From contig CAJTKV010000005.1 of assembly GCA_910577075.1 (NCBI GenBank), forward strand, positions 1 to 64,000: a DNA stretch of 64,000 bases, in the 5' to 3' direction. The notes under the pieces are model-generated. The model made no database searches, was not told the origin of the DNA, and worked only from the letters and a program-made list of their open reading frames with translations. This document shows positions 33,499-42,550 of this stretch, in pieces. Each line of letters starts with the position of its first letter. Position 1 is the first letter of the stretch. This DNA is from an uncultured Bacilli bacterium (GTDB lineage: Bacteria; Bacillota_I; Bacilli_A; RF39; UBA660). Made by a program: the position numbers and the translations under genes.

Positions 33499-34844
33499 AA
33501 TATTAAAGATTTTTTTATTATTCTTTCATTGTTTCTAGCACCAGTTCCCAATTGAATAATTTCCGTATTGGTGGAACTTTCAATCCAATATAAGTACTCT
33601 TTAATATTTCTTTCAATATCGGCTTCTTCATAGGTACATGATTTATGATAGTAATCTATGGATAATTGTTGAAAGAAATTGAGATAGATCCCATAAGAAT
33701 CATTTAATTGAAGATATCGTTTTAGTTTGTCAATATCCATATTAAATATTCTTCTCTCCTTTTGGGTAACGGTTGTATTTTCCGATAGATCTTCAATGTA
33801 AGGAGATACGTTATCAGAAAATTTAAGGATTCTACTGATATATCGTGGTGTATTATTTTCTTTATAGAAAAGTCTTTCCATCTCGAGTGCTTCAAGAACT
33901 GTAACTTCGCTAGCATTGATATGCTGATAATTGTCGCCAAATACTTGTTTTAAAGTTGTCTCACTAGATACATCTAATAGTTCTTCTACGATTTTTCTAG
34001 TAAGATGATGATCATAGAAATCTATATCATTCTTAAAAGGAGGAATGCCAAATTTAGATGCTAAGTTGATTTGAGTCCAAGTTAATTCTTGTCCTTCACC
34101 AAATGATCCCGTATAACAAAGTGCTCCCTTTTCACTGATATTACTGATGCGGATGGGAAAAGGTCTTATTGTCATAATGTTTTCAAGATGACGTGATGGG
34201 GATATTCCTGTATCATCTAGCAATCGAGATATCGAAACATTCCTGCTCGTTACATACGGATAATTTCCGCTGTGATTTAAAGATAAACCGCAGCCTTGGG
34301 CTCCCTCTAATAGGACATACTCCTCAGGATTATCTAAGTGGGCATAGAGGCGATCAAACCATTCATCGTTTGTACATCTTATAGCATTTTTATAGGTTTG
34401 AAAGAACTTTAAATTTGGATCACGCATGATCTTTTCTATACTAACAGCTCCACAGCCCTTGTATGTTGAACCTGTTTTAATATTTTCTCTTTCATATTCT
34501 TTATGGCGCTCCTCTATTAAAGGAACTAATTCGTGAACATATATTTTTCTGTCACCTAAGTAGGGTTCAATTAATCTATACTCTTCTTTAAAAACTGGCA
34601 TATCGATGGCAGAACCAGAACCTATAAAAAGATCTGTTTGGGGATTAACACTGGCAACAGGTATGTTTCTAAAAACGAGTTTTTTTCCACGTTCATCAAC
34701 AAAGGTGTGTCCAGCATTTGTCATGCAATTAGTTACGGATGCTCTTAGGTTGATTGTAATATCCGTTGCTATTTCACCAATTACTTTGGCTTTACCACTA
34801 CTTCCTGCTACACCATCTAAAACTGTTATGACATTTTTATTCAT
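33492..34844 (-). CDS. Divergent adenylosuccinate-synthetase-family enzyme (PurZ-like)
   Basis: GTP-dependent ligase fold that joins aspartate to a purine nucleotide; 450 residues. Conserved parts are the P-loop-like VAGSSGKAKVIGE (14-24), TNAGHTFVDE with catalytic His46, LLEGAQGCGLSLNHSGNYPYVTSRN (about 178-202) and a C-terminal TTVTQKERRIFNMD. In true PurA the loop is W-G-D-E-G-K-G-K; here Asp and Glu are both Ser (Ser15, Ser16). The catalytic Asp13 is thus lost, a change reported for phage PurZ (2-aminoadenylosuccinate synthase, dGMP substrate). The C-terminal half also departs from PurA, so the natural substrate is probably not IMP. RBS GGTGATACT. Confidence 0.8.
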   Translation of the reverse strand: MNKNVITVLDGVAGSSGKAKVIGEIATDITINLRASVTNCMTNAGHTFVDERGKKLVFRNIPVASVNPQTDLFIGSGSAIDMPVFKEEYRLIEPYLGDRKIYVHELVPLIEERHKEYERENIKTGSTYKGCGAVSIEKIMRDPNLKFFQTYKNAIRCTNDEWFDRLYAHLDNPEEYVLLEGAQGCGLSLNHSGNYPYVTSRNVSISRLLDDTGISPSRHLENIMTIRPFPIRISNISEKGALCYTGSFGEGQELTWTQINLASKFGIPPFKNDIDFYDHHLTRKIVEELLDVSSETTLKQVFGDNYQHINASEVTVLEALEMERLFYKENNTPRYISRILKFSDNVSPYIEDLSENTTVTQKERRIFNMDIDKLKRYLQLNDSYGIYLNFFQQLSIDYYHKSCTYEEADIERNIKEYLYWIESSTNTEIIQLGTGARNNERIIKKSLILR

Positions 34845-34908
34845 AGTATCACCTACTTATATTTTATTATTATAACACGTTATAAATTTAAGGGAAATAA
34901 AAAAGAAA

Positions 34909-36114
34909 CTAACGTCTCCTTTTCTTTCTTGAACTCAATAGACCAAAGCAGATAATTAACAAAAATATAATAGCTGCAATAATGAGTATGGGTATTTTAT
35001 TTGCTTTGATGATTTTTATGGCATCAGGTTCAATAGTCATATCAAGAGTTACTACTTCGGAGCCGATTAATTCATCATTATAATAGTACTTAATCTGACC
35101 TAGTTCTTCACCTGGTTGATTATTATAATCAATCATATTCTTTCCTTCATATTCAAGAAGAACTAAATCTTTATTATAGTCTTTAGGTAAAAACTTTTTA
35201 AAATTGTTTTTGGTCTTTATTTCATAAGTATCAATTTTAGCTAGTTCAACAGCGATATTTTTAACTACTGTATCTTTGGGTATTATCTCTTCATATTTAT
35301 AACTATCTTCTAAGAAGTCAATTAAAGTATTGGCATCTTTAATATTATAAAAATCTCCATAAACATATGGTGCCTTCATGGTTATTACAATTACTTCGTG
35401 ATCTAGGATATTAGTTAAAGCCGAAATGCAAATACCCGCCTTACTTGTGTATCCTGTTTTACTTCCCTTTATTCGCGAGACGTCAATATTCATCTTTTGT
35501 GAATACATTTTTATTGTTGATTCAACTTTTTGGTTATTAGATAAAAGATATTCCCTAGTACAATAAATTTTTTTGAATGTGGGATTGCCCAAGGCATACT
35601 TTAATATTTTCATGACATCTTTAGCCGTACTATAGTGGTTTTCAACATCTAGGCCGGTAACATTGACAAAATGGGTATTTGTTACACCAATTTTTTTGGC
35701 AATAGTATTCATCTCTTTGACAAAGTTAGAAATACTCCCAGATGTCGATACGGCAATGGACTGTGTAGCATCAGCGCCACTTGGAAGAATTGAAGCATAT
35801 AATAAATCTTCAAAAGTATAGGTCTCCCCGAGGTTTAGATGCGCAATGGAGGCATCAGCCGGAATTCCTGCTAACATTGACTCGGATATTTTTATCTTTT
35901 TAGATAGATCATTATTTAACTCTAATGCAGTAATAGTTGTCATTATCTTAGTTAAAGAAGCAATATTGGTCTTCTTATCGCTATTTTTTTCAATAAGGAC
36001 TTGATCATCTGTTAAATCATAAAGCATGACGATTTCCGAATATGTATTGGGAAGTTCAAGTCCAAATGTTGAAATTGGAATTAATAATAGTATAAACAAT
36101 AATATTTTTTTCAT
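34909..36114 (-). CDS. dacA: Serine D-alanyl-D-alanine carboxypeptidase (PBP5/DacA-like)
   Basis: Trims the terminal D-Ala of peptidoglycan stems. The 401-residue protein has a signal peptide (MKKILLFILLLIPISTFG), the S-x-x-K motif SLTK (Ser53), a second motif SGA (about 115) where S-x-N is usual, and KTG in SKTGYTSKAG (about 221). A C-terminal membrane helix with a basic tail (IPILIIAAIIFLLIICFGLL ... KKRRR) follows, so it is exported and anchored. The missing Asn of the second motif is the one oddity. RBS GGGTGTAAG. Confidence 0.92.
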   Translation of the reverse strand: MKKILLFILLLIPISTFGLELPNTYSEIVMLYDLTDDQVLIEKNSDKKTNIASLTKIMTTITALELNNDLSKKIKISESMLAGIPADASIAHLNLGETYTFEDLLYASILPSGADATQSIAVSTSGSISNFVKEMNTIAKKIGVTNTHFVNVTGLDVENHYSTAKDVMKILKYALGNPTFKKIYCTREYLLSNNQKVESTIKMYSQKMNIDVSRIKGSKTGYTSKAGICISALTNILDHEVIVITMKAPYVYGDFYNIKDANTLIDFLEDSYKYEEIIPKDTVVKNIAVELAKIDTYEIKTKNNFKKFLPKDYNKDLVLLEYEGKNMIDYNNQPGEELGQIKYYYNDELIGSEVVTLDMTIEPDAIKIIKANKIPILIIAAIIFLLIICFGLLSSRKKRRR

Positions 36115-36149
36115 TTCTTACACCCTTTTATTATCTTAATTATATCATA

Positions 36150-37349
36150 TTAATTAAAATATTTAATCTTAAATTCTGTCTCATTATTTTGGGATTCAAC
36201 ACTTATGGTTCCCCCGTCTCGCTCAACGATAGTCTTGGACAGAGCAAGTCCAATGCCTACACTGTCCTTGCTGCTATTTTTCCCCTTATAAAATCTTTCA
36301 AAGATATGGGATATTTCCTCTTTGGGTATCGTATTTCCAGCATTTTTTATAGATATAATGGCGAATATGCGATTATCTGTTGCGGTAATAGATACTGTGC
36401 TTTGCTCGTAGGCATGTTCAACACAGTTTTTAACGACATTTGTTAGTGCTTCTATTTCCCACTTTAAATCCCCTTTTATCTTTAATGACTTATCGCATTT
36501 AACTGCTATTTTGACATCTTTTAAATCCGTCAATGGAAGTACATTTTTAACACTTTCATCTATAATCTTTTGAACACTTATATACTCTTCAGAAAAAGTA
36601 ATAGTATTGGCATCAAATTTAGACAATTTCAAAATATTTTGAACTAAGAAATTGATATTATTTATTTCTCTTTTAATATCTAATATAAAATCCTCTCTTA
36701 CACTTTCTTCCATCATAGGATCGTCGATGATATTATCTAACATAATACCTATTGAAGTTAAAGGAGTCTTTAATTGGTGAGAGATATCAGATAGCGAGTC
36801 TTTAAGTTGCTTCTTATCATTTAAGGAATTATCGGCGGCTTCTTTTAACATTACCATCGTCTTATATATCTCATTTTGCAGTAATGATAGAGAATTTTCC
36901 TTATTAGATAAGATATCTAATTTATAATTCTTGCGGTTTATCTCTTCAACATACTTAGTGATTTCAGTAATTTTATTATTTACTATCTTGTTATAAATGA
37001 GAAAAAAGATAAGCAATACTGCAGCATATACTATAATAATTATGGCATTAGATATATACATATTGTCAATAGTAGCTTGGTTGCTAAGACTTACCGATTC
37101 TTTGCGAATATCTATTCCATATTCTTTCAAGGCATTATCATCACCTAGATGTTTTTTATTTAAAATTGCTATTATGTTATTAGTGGATACTTCGGGATAT
37201 TCCTTCTTTATTTCAGAAACCAAGTTATTTACTATGATATTATAATTGTAATCATATTCTTTAATGAAGTTATTAGTATTTATTGCTAAAAGCATAAGAA
37301 AGAAAAGAGATATTATACTACCTATTAGAATTACTATTTTATTTTTCAT
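36150..37349 (-). CDS. Membrane sensor histidine kinase
   Basis: Two-component kinase of 399 residues. It has helix 1 (about 5-24), an extracytoplasmic sensor of about 75 residues, helix 2 (about 101-121), then a HAMP-like stretch, the HisKA box SDISHQLKTPLTSIG with the phospho-His, and the HATPase region (NVVKNCVEHAYE, GIGLALSKTIVERDGG). The start overlaps the end of the response-regulator gene by 11 bp, the usual regulator-kinase arrangement. The regulator is frameshifted, so the kinase may now lack its partner. Confidence 0.93.
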   Translation of the reverse strand: MKNKIVILIGSIISLFFLMLLAINTNNFIKEYDYNYNIIVNNLVSEIKKEYPEVSTNNIIAILNKKHLGDDNALKEYGIDIRKESVSLSNQATIDNMYISNAIIIIVYAAVLLIFFLIYNKIVNNKITEITKYVEEINRKNYKLDILSNKENSLSLLQNEIYKTMVMLKEAADNSLNDKKQLKDSLSDISHQLKTPLTSIGIMLDNIIDDPMMEESVREDFILDIKREINNINFLVQNILKLSKFDANTITFSEEYISVQKIIDESVKNVLPLTDLKDVKIAVKCDKSLKIKGDLKWEIEALTNVVKNCVEHAYEQSTVSITATDNRIFAIISIKNAGNTIPKEEISHIFERFYKGKNSSKDSVGIGLALSKTIVERDGGTISVESQNNETEFKIKYFN

Positions 37350-37982
37350 CTATTCTATAACCTACTCCCTTTAATGTTATAATAATATCGCTGGCGAGTT
37401 TTTCGCGTATTCTTTTCATATAGACCGTAACAGTATTATCGTACACGTCATTTCCCGTCCATTCCCAAATACGTTCAATAATTAACTGTCTAGTGACAAC
37501 TTTATTCATATTATTAAATAAAAGTGCTAATATTTTTAATTCTAAGCTAGATAGATTAATGGCCTCACCATTCTTGGATACTTCCATCTTATCAAAATCA
37601 AAGGTTATATCTTTAATTGTAATTTTATTGTTTTCTTTATTTATGAGTATTCGATTGATCGTGCAAGAAGTTCTCGGGTAGAAAAAGGCTTAGTTATATA
37701 ATCATCAGCACCAAGTTCTAGTCCTAAAACAATATCATCTTCGGTATCTCTGGCTGTTAAAAATATCGTTTTAATATTATTTACATGATTCTTATATAAA
37801 TCAAAGCCGTTGCCATCTGGCAAAGAGACATCTAAGATTATTAAATCCACAGGGTTATTTGCGATATAGTCAATAGTATCTTTTGCCGTTGTTCTAACAA
37901 TGACATTGTACTTATTTTGTTCTAAAGCATAAACAAGACCTTTTACAATACTTTGATTATCCTCTACTAGTAATATTTTCAT
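37339..37982 (-). pseudogene. OmpR/PhoB-type response regulator, frameshifted
   Basis: The receiver domain starts at 37982 (MKILLVEDNQSIV) with phospho-acceptor Asp51 in IILDVSLPDG, the Thr of FLTARD and the Lys of ITKPFSTRELLAR. It then runs into SIEYS and a stop at 37641. The other frame continues without a gap as INRILINKENNKITIKDITFDFDKMEVSKNGEAINLSSLELKIL ... VYMKRIREKL ... LKGVGYRIDEK, a winged-helix DNA-binding domain ending at 37339. One missing base near 37655-37662 explains the break. It may be true inactivation or a sequencing error. Both domains otherwise look well conserved. Confidence 0.85.
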
Positions 37983-38020
37983 AGTATCACCTAATTAAAT
38001 TATAACATATTTTGGCATAT

Positions 38021-38043
38021 AAAAAGCGACTAAGTCGCTTCTA
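38021..38043 (-). terminator. Terminator after the 319-residue unknown gene
   Basis: AAGCGACT / AGTCGCTT stem followed by U-run on the minus strand. Confidence 0.75.
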
Positions 38044-39000
38044 CTTTGCTGGTTTAGGTATTTCGTCATCATTAAAACCTATTCTTTCAAATTTCTTATC
38101 CATAGTTGAGTCATAAGAATAGTTAACTCGCCCATGAGATAAATCTTTTAATCCCTCTTGAACTTTAGGATTGCTCTCACCGCAGATCATTAAATCAAGT
38201 TCCCAGTCTTCAACAGGCGGAATAAAGACCTCTTTGGGAAAGTTCATATAGACCTCATCTATATTCATATTTCTTAAACCACTTTCCTGGTTTAAAGGAA
38301 CACTAGAACTAAAGGTGAGATTGTTTGCAAAATCATCGATAAAAAGATGAGCAGTATCTAAATATTCTCTTGAAATAACTGTTCTACGGGAACGAAGACT
38401 CTCAATATTTTCATCACTAGCTATTAAGGCTTTTCTTGGAATATATAACATGGAATCTATGCTGGCTGTTTTAAAGTTTTCATTTAGTTCTCCACGAGTA
38501 TAATGAACAATCTCTTTTTTTAACATTAAACCACAAGAGGAGTATTTTTCTGTTTCTTGCCATACAGAATTATTGCACTTATCAATTGGACATTGATAAT
38601 TATCTATTGTTGATCCGAGTGTAGTAATAGAAAGATTGTTTTTTCCCTCTAGAGAAATAGTCTTTTCGATTACACTTCTTTGATGCATAGGCTCTCCATC
38701 CTTAGGAATAGATGATTTTTCTGTTAAAAGGAAGCATTTTATACTATTAGAATCATAGCTTGTTAATCCTAGAGCATAAGCAATATCTGAATCATCTGTA
38801 TAAGTAAAAGTTATTGCCTTATCAAATTGTTTTACTTTAGGTTCATCGTCTATATTATCTAGAGGGATATTGTTAATAAGTCCATTTATTTCCGATAGCG
38901 CCGATGAAAAAGCAGGATTTTCTTTAAATTTAGGACTTATGCCTAATTCGTACAATTTAGATAATATACCATTTTTAAGTTCACTAACTGTATATTCCAT
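38041..39000 (-). CDS. Uncharacterised 319-residue protein
   Basis: Soluble protein, no signal peptide, no membrane helix. It starts MEYTVSELKNGILSKLYELGI after a GGAGG; four upstream in-frame codons contain that RBS and are rejected. A Cys-containing stretch (YQCPIDKCNNSVWQETEKYSSCG, about 135-157) could bind metal. The C-terminal part is acidic (GFNDDEIPKPAK). No family recognised. It has its own terminator and lies between the two-component genes and the ABC pair without clear link to either. Confidence 0.7.
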   Translation of the reverse strand: MEYTVSELKNGILSKLYELGISPKFKENPAFSSALSEINGLINNIPLDNIDDEPKVKQFDKAITFTYTDDSDIAYALGLTSYDSNSIKCFLLTEKSSIPKDGEPMHQRSVIEKTISLEGKNNLSITTLGSTIDNYQCPIDKCNNSVWQETEKYSSCGLMLKKEIVHYTRGELNENFKTASIDSMLYIPRKALIASDENIESLRSRRTVISREYLDTAHLFIDDFANNLTFSSSVPLNQESGLRNMNIDEVYMNFPKEVFIPPVEDWELDLMICGESNPKVQEGLKDLSHGRVNYSYDSTMDKKFERIGFNDDEIPKPAK

Positions 39001-39083
39001 ATTAGCCTCCATTTATATACATAAATTATAACATTTATAAATGCCAATGTGACAATTAATAGTTAATTTGACATTATATAGAC

Positions 39084-39110
39084 AAAAAGCAGTGATATGT
39101 ACTGCTTTTA
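39084..39110 (-). terminator. Terminator of the ABC operon
   Basis: AAAGCAGT, 7-base loop, ACTGCTTT, then U-run on the minus strand; it overlaps the permease stop. Confidence 0.75.
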
Positions 39111-41777
39111 TATGTTATCGTTTCTAATTGTTTCTATAGTATTTTGTCTATTAATTTTCTTTATAGAGTATTTCATGATGCAGGTTACCAAGATATAGAC
39201 GGCAAGAATACTCATAATTATGGCAGCATATGGTAGAGTATATGCGTAGCTCCAATAGCCATCCATTAGCGCTTTATAGATTAGGTAGGAAAGAAGACAG
39301 CCAATAGGTATACCTATTATTAGGGATTTTGTTCCGTAGAATAAACTTTCAAGACTGACCATTCTATTGAATTCCTTTTTAGTCATTCCAATACTCTTTA
39401 ACATAGCAAACTCACGACTGCGAAGTTCCATGTTAGTAGTTATCGTATTAAAGATATTAGTTATTCCAATAAGAGCAATAACAGTTATAAAACCATATAG
39501 AAATATTGCAATTAAGGTAAATAAAGAATTCATAGTTCGTACCTCCTTGTCTAAGTTAAAGATATGATAATTTGAATCACCAACACTTGATAATATTTTA
39601 TCGGCTTCATCTTGGTTTTTATCAGGATTTTCAATATCAGCAACTATTGAAAAGGAATTATCCTCTAAATTCTCATTTAACTTAGAATCACTGACAATTA
39701 GCAAAGGCGTACCATAATAATTTTCAAGACCTAGAGGTCGTTCATAAGTGACTGCGGCGATAGCAATTTCATAATTTATCTCTTTTCTTCCACTGGAGTC
39801 GCCAGGATAAATTCTTCCCTTAAGAATATCTCCTGCCTTGTAAGTAAAGAATGGTATTTCTGTTTTCTTGACAGTTGATTCGCCATCAGTAGATATCCAA
39901 TCGATATCGTTGTTAATAAGTATGGCTTTATCGACAACATCATTATAATTTAGACCAATTTTTTTAATAAAGGCTTTGTATTCTTCTTCTCCTATGGAAT
40001 ATATTGAGGATGACATAGTGTTACTTTTTTCATCATAATCAAGTTCTCGTAGTTGATTATAGTATTCATCTGTGAACTTAGGATTATCAATCGTGAATGT
40101 AATATCACGTAAAACCGAATAACGATTATAACCTTCTAGCTTTAATAATTGTTCTTTGGCATTATCTGATGCCTCTTTATTTTTTATATTAGCAGTTATT
40201 TCAAGATTATAATTTTGCTCACCATATTGCATTTCAACAGTTTTAAAAGCCAAATTCATAAACGAATATAGGGCGATAAATACAGATACACAGACAATTA
40301 TAGATACTACCGTTGTTCTATATTTCTTATTATTTCTCTTTAAATTTTTATAGGAAACATCTCCTCCAATGCCAAAGATCTTTTTGACCATTTTAGGAGA
40401 TTTTAATTTTTTAGATTTTATTTTGATATCGTCATTGTTGCGAATTGCTGTTATTGGCGATATACGTGATGCTTTTCTAGCACTTCTAATGGTCGATAGA
40501 TAAATTGTTAGAATTCCAAGTATCACAGATACAGCTAAAGAGATAAATGATATAGAGAATACTAGGTTTAGATTTAGACTTTCGGCTAAAAAATAATCAC
40601 AAACAAGAATAAGTATATAAGCGGCTAACAATCCACTTAAGACACCTAAAGGAATACCAATTAGACCAAGAACAAAAGCCTCATATAAGACATTTTTCTT
40701 TATCTGTTTTTTGGTTGCTCCCACACTTGCTAGCATTCCATATTGCTTAGTTTTTTCGGTTATTGATATATTAAAACTATTCTTTATGCAGAATACTGAT
40801 GTTACGATAATAATGATAGATACAATGGCAGCAACAGTGAATAATACACGAATGCTAGGGTCATCATTTGCCCCTCCTTCAAGGGCTATAAGAGTTTTGT
40901 TAGATGATAATATACCATACTTAGAATTCTTCATTTGCTCGCTTAGTTTCTCATTTTTTTTCATATAGTCATTATATTCTTCTTCTGAGTTGTAGGAATG
41001 AAAAGTATTAATATATTCATATAATTCCTCATCAACACCTAATATGTTGGCTGTATTTCGATAAAAATCTTTTAATCCATCCTTTTTAAAGCGGACATAA
41101 GCATTGTATTTCCCTGTTTCATTGGTATCTAAGCAAGTTATAAAAGTATAACCAGGAGATGAATAATCCTCGATTTTATAACTAGGTCTTTCGATGATAC
41201 CAACAATTTTATATTCTAACTCGGTAGATGGTTCAAATTTTTCTTCATCAAAAGTAAATGGATTAGATTGAAAAAGTTCATAGCCATCTAAAGTTAGACG
41301 TTTCCCGATATTTAATTTGATACTGTCTCCAACTTTAAGATCGACTCTTCCATTGGTCTTTAGATGCCTTGGTATAACAACTTCTTTACTTGTTTTGGGA
41401 AGTCTACCTTCTTTTAAGGTTATTCCTAAGTTTTCTAAGGCATCAAAATCATAGGCAGTTACGTAGACAAAGGGTTTATCTTCGTTTTTTATTTCTGGTA
41501 ATTTAGCATAGCCAATTTCTTTAGTAAAAAAGACATCATCTATTTGGCGATTTTCCCTATATTTTTGCCTATCGGATTCATCGAGACCAGTGAAAGAGAT
41601 ATGAAAATTACCGGTATTAATTTTTTCATACTTAATCATGGATGATTGAAAACTTACGACTAGACTAGATAGTGCAGAAATAAGGGCGACCGATAAGATA
41701 ATACCAATAACGGTTACAATTGTTCTTTTCTTGTTTAAAAGTAAATTCTTTTTAGTTAATTTATTAAGTAAGTTCAT
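39108..41777 (-). CDS. ABC transporter permease, double FtsX type
   Basis: Membrane protein of 889 residues with duplicated FtsX domains. An N-terminal helix (about 17-38) is followed by a large extracytoplasmic domain (about 40-300), three helices (about 305-425), a loop helix (about 480-500), a second extracytoplasmic domain, and three C-terminal helices (about 755-870) ending in KINRQNTIETIRND. Such proteins pair with a LolD/BceA-type ATPase, which is encoded 2 bp upstream, and serve in lipoprotein, peptide-antibiotic or lipid handling. RBS AAGGAGG. Substrate unknown. Confidence 0.92.
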   Translation of the reverse strand: MNLLNKLTKKNLLLNKKRTIVTVIGIILSVALISALSSLVVSFQSSMIKYEKINTGNFHISFTGLDESDRQKYRENRQIDDVFFTKEIGYAKLPEIKNEDKPFVYVTAYDFDALENLGITLKEGRLPKTSKEVVIPRHLKTNGRVDLKVGDSIKLNIGKRLTLDGYELFQSNPFTFDEEKFEPSTELEYKIVGIIERPSYKIEDYSSPGYTFITCLDTNETGKYNAYVRFKKDGLKDFYRNTANILGVDEELYEYINTFHSYNSEEEYNDYMKKNEKLSEQMKNSKYGILSSNKTLIALEGGANDDPSIRVLFTVAAIVSIIIIVTSVFCIKNSFNISITEKTKQYGMLASVGATKKQIKKNVLYEAFVLGLIGIPLGVLSGLLAAYILILVCDYFLAESLNLNLVFSISFISLAVSVILGILTIYLSTIRSARKASRISPITAIRNNDDIKIKSKKLKSPKMVKKIFGIGGDVSYKNLKRNNKKYRTTVVSIIVCVSVFIALYSFMNLAFKTVEMQYGEQNYNLEITANIKNKEASDNAKEQLLKLEGYNRYSVLRDITFTIDNPKFTDEYYNQLRELDYDEKSNTMSSSIYSIGEEEYKAFIKKIGLNYNDVVDKAILINNDIDWISTDGESTVKKTEIPFFTYKAGDILKGRIYPGDSSGRKEINYEIAIAAVTYERPLGLENYYGTPLLIVSDSKLNENLEDNSFSIVADIENPDKNQDEADKILSSVGDSNYHIFNLDKEVRTMNSLFTLIAIFLYGFITVIALIGITNIFNTITTNMELRSREFAMLKSIGMTKKEFNRMVSLESLFYGTKSLIIGIPIGCLLSYLIYKALMDGYWSYAYTLPYAAIIMSILAVYILVTCIMKYSIKKINRQNTIETIRNDNI

Positions 41778-41779
41778 AG

Positions 41780-42451
41780 TTAAACCTCCTTAACTATTTG
41801 ACCATCCTCAATCTTAATTATTCGATCAGCTTTAGCAGCAATATCAAGATTATGGGTAATCATTACTATTGTTTGGTTATATTTTTTATTAGACATCTTT
41901 AAAAGATCGACAATCTCATCACTAGCCTTAGAATCAAGGTTTCCCGTGGGTTCATCAGCTAAAATAATGGCCGGGTGAGTAATAAGCGCTCTTCCAATAC
42001 TCGTTCTTTGTTGTTGACCACCAGACAGTTCATTTGGCAAATGTTTTCTTCTTGATGAAAGACCTAAAGTATTCAAAAGACTATTTAGTTCTTTTTCTTC
42101 AACCTTTCGACCATCTAATTCTAATGGTAAAGTAATATTTTCTTCAACATTTAGAATAGGGATTAAATTATAAAATTGGTATATAAGTCCCACTTGTCTT
42201 CTTCTAAATATTGCTATCTTGTCATCATTCATAGCAAAAATATCTTTATCGTCAATAAATACTTTGCCACTGGTAGGGCGGTCTACTCCACCAATTAGAT
42301 GAAGTAATGTTGACTTTCCACTTCCACTGGCACCAACTATGGCAACAAACTCACCTTTATTAACACTAAATGATACATCATCTAGAGCAACAACTTTATT
42401 TTCTCCTTTTCCATAAATTTTAGTTAAACCTTCAACTTTTAAAATTTCCAT
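41780..42451 (-). CDS. ABC transporter ATPase (LolD/BceA/MacB type)
   Basis: ATPase of 223 residues with Walker A GASGSGKST, Q-loop RQVGLIYQFYNLIP, signature LSGGQQQRTSIGRAL, Walker B IILADEPTGNLD and the H-loop VMITHN. The sequence type pairs with FtsX-like permeases, and the permease gene follows after 2 bp with its RBS in this gene's end. The two-component genes 4 kb downstream could be its regulators by analogy with BceRS-BceAB, but another gene and terminators intervene. RBS AAAGGAG. Confidence 0.95.
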   Translation of the reverse strand: MEILKVEGLTKIYGKGENKVVALDDVSFSVNKGEFVAIVGASGSGKSTLLHLIGGVDRPTSGKVFIDDKDIFAMNDDKIAIFRRRQVGLIYQFYNLIPILNVEENITLPLELDGRKVEEKELNSLLNTLGLSSRRKHLPNELSGGQQQRTSIGRALITHPAIILADEPTGNLDSKASDEIVDLLKMSNKKYNQTIVMITHNLDIAAKADRIIKIEDGQIVKEV

Positions 42452-42513
42452 AATATTTCTCCTTTCAAAACAATTACATTATATGATACTAAAATGACAT
42501 ATAAGTGACATAT

Positions 42514-42550
42514 AAAAAAAACAATTAAATTTGGCACTTTAATTGTTTTT
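42514..42550 (-). terminator. Terminator of the alpha/beta hydrolase gene
   Basis: AAACAATTAAA / TTTAATTGTTT, 8-base loop, and a long U-run on the minus strand. Confidence 0.8.

Noticed and set aside
36150..42451. Two-component genes plus ABC pair as a complete Bce-type antibiotic-resistance module
   Set aside because: An unrelated gene and terminators separate them, the regulator is frameshifted, and the permease is LolE/MacB-like rather than the ten-helix BceB form with its signature large single loop.
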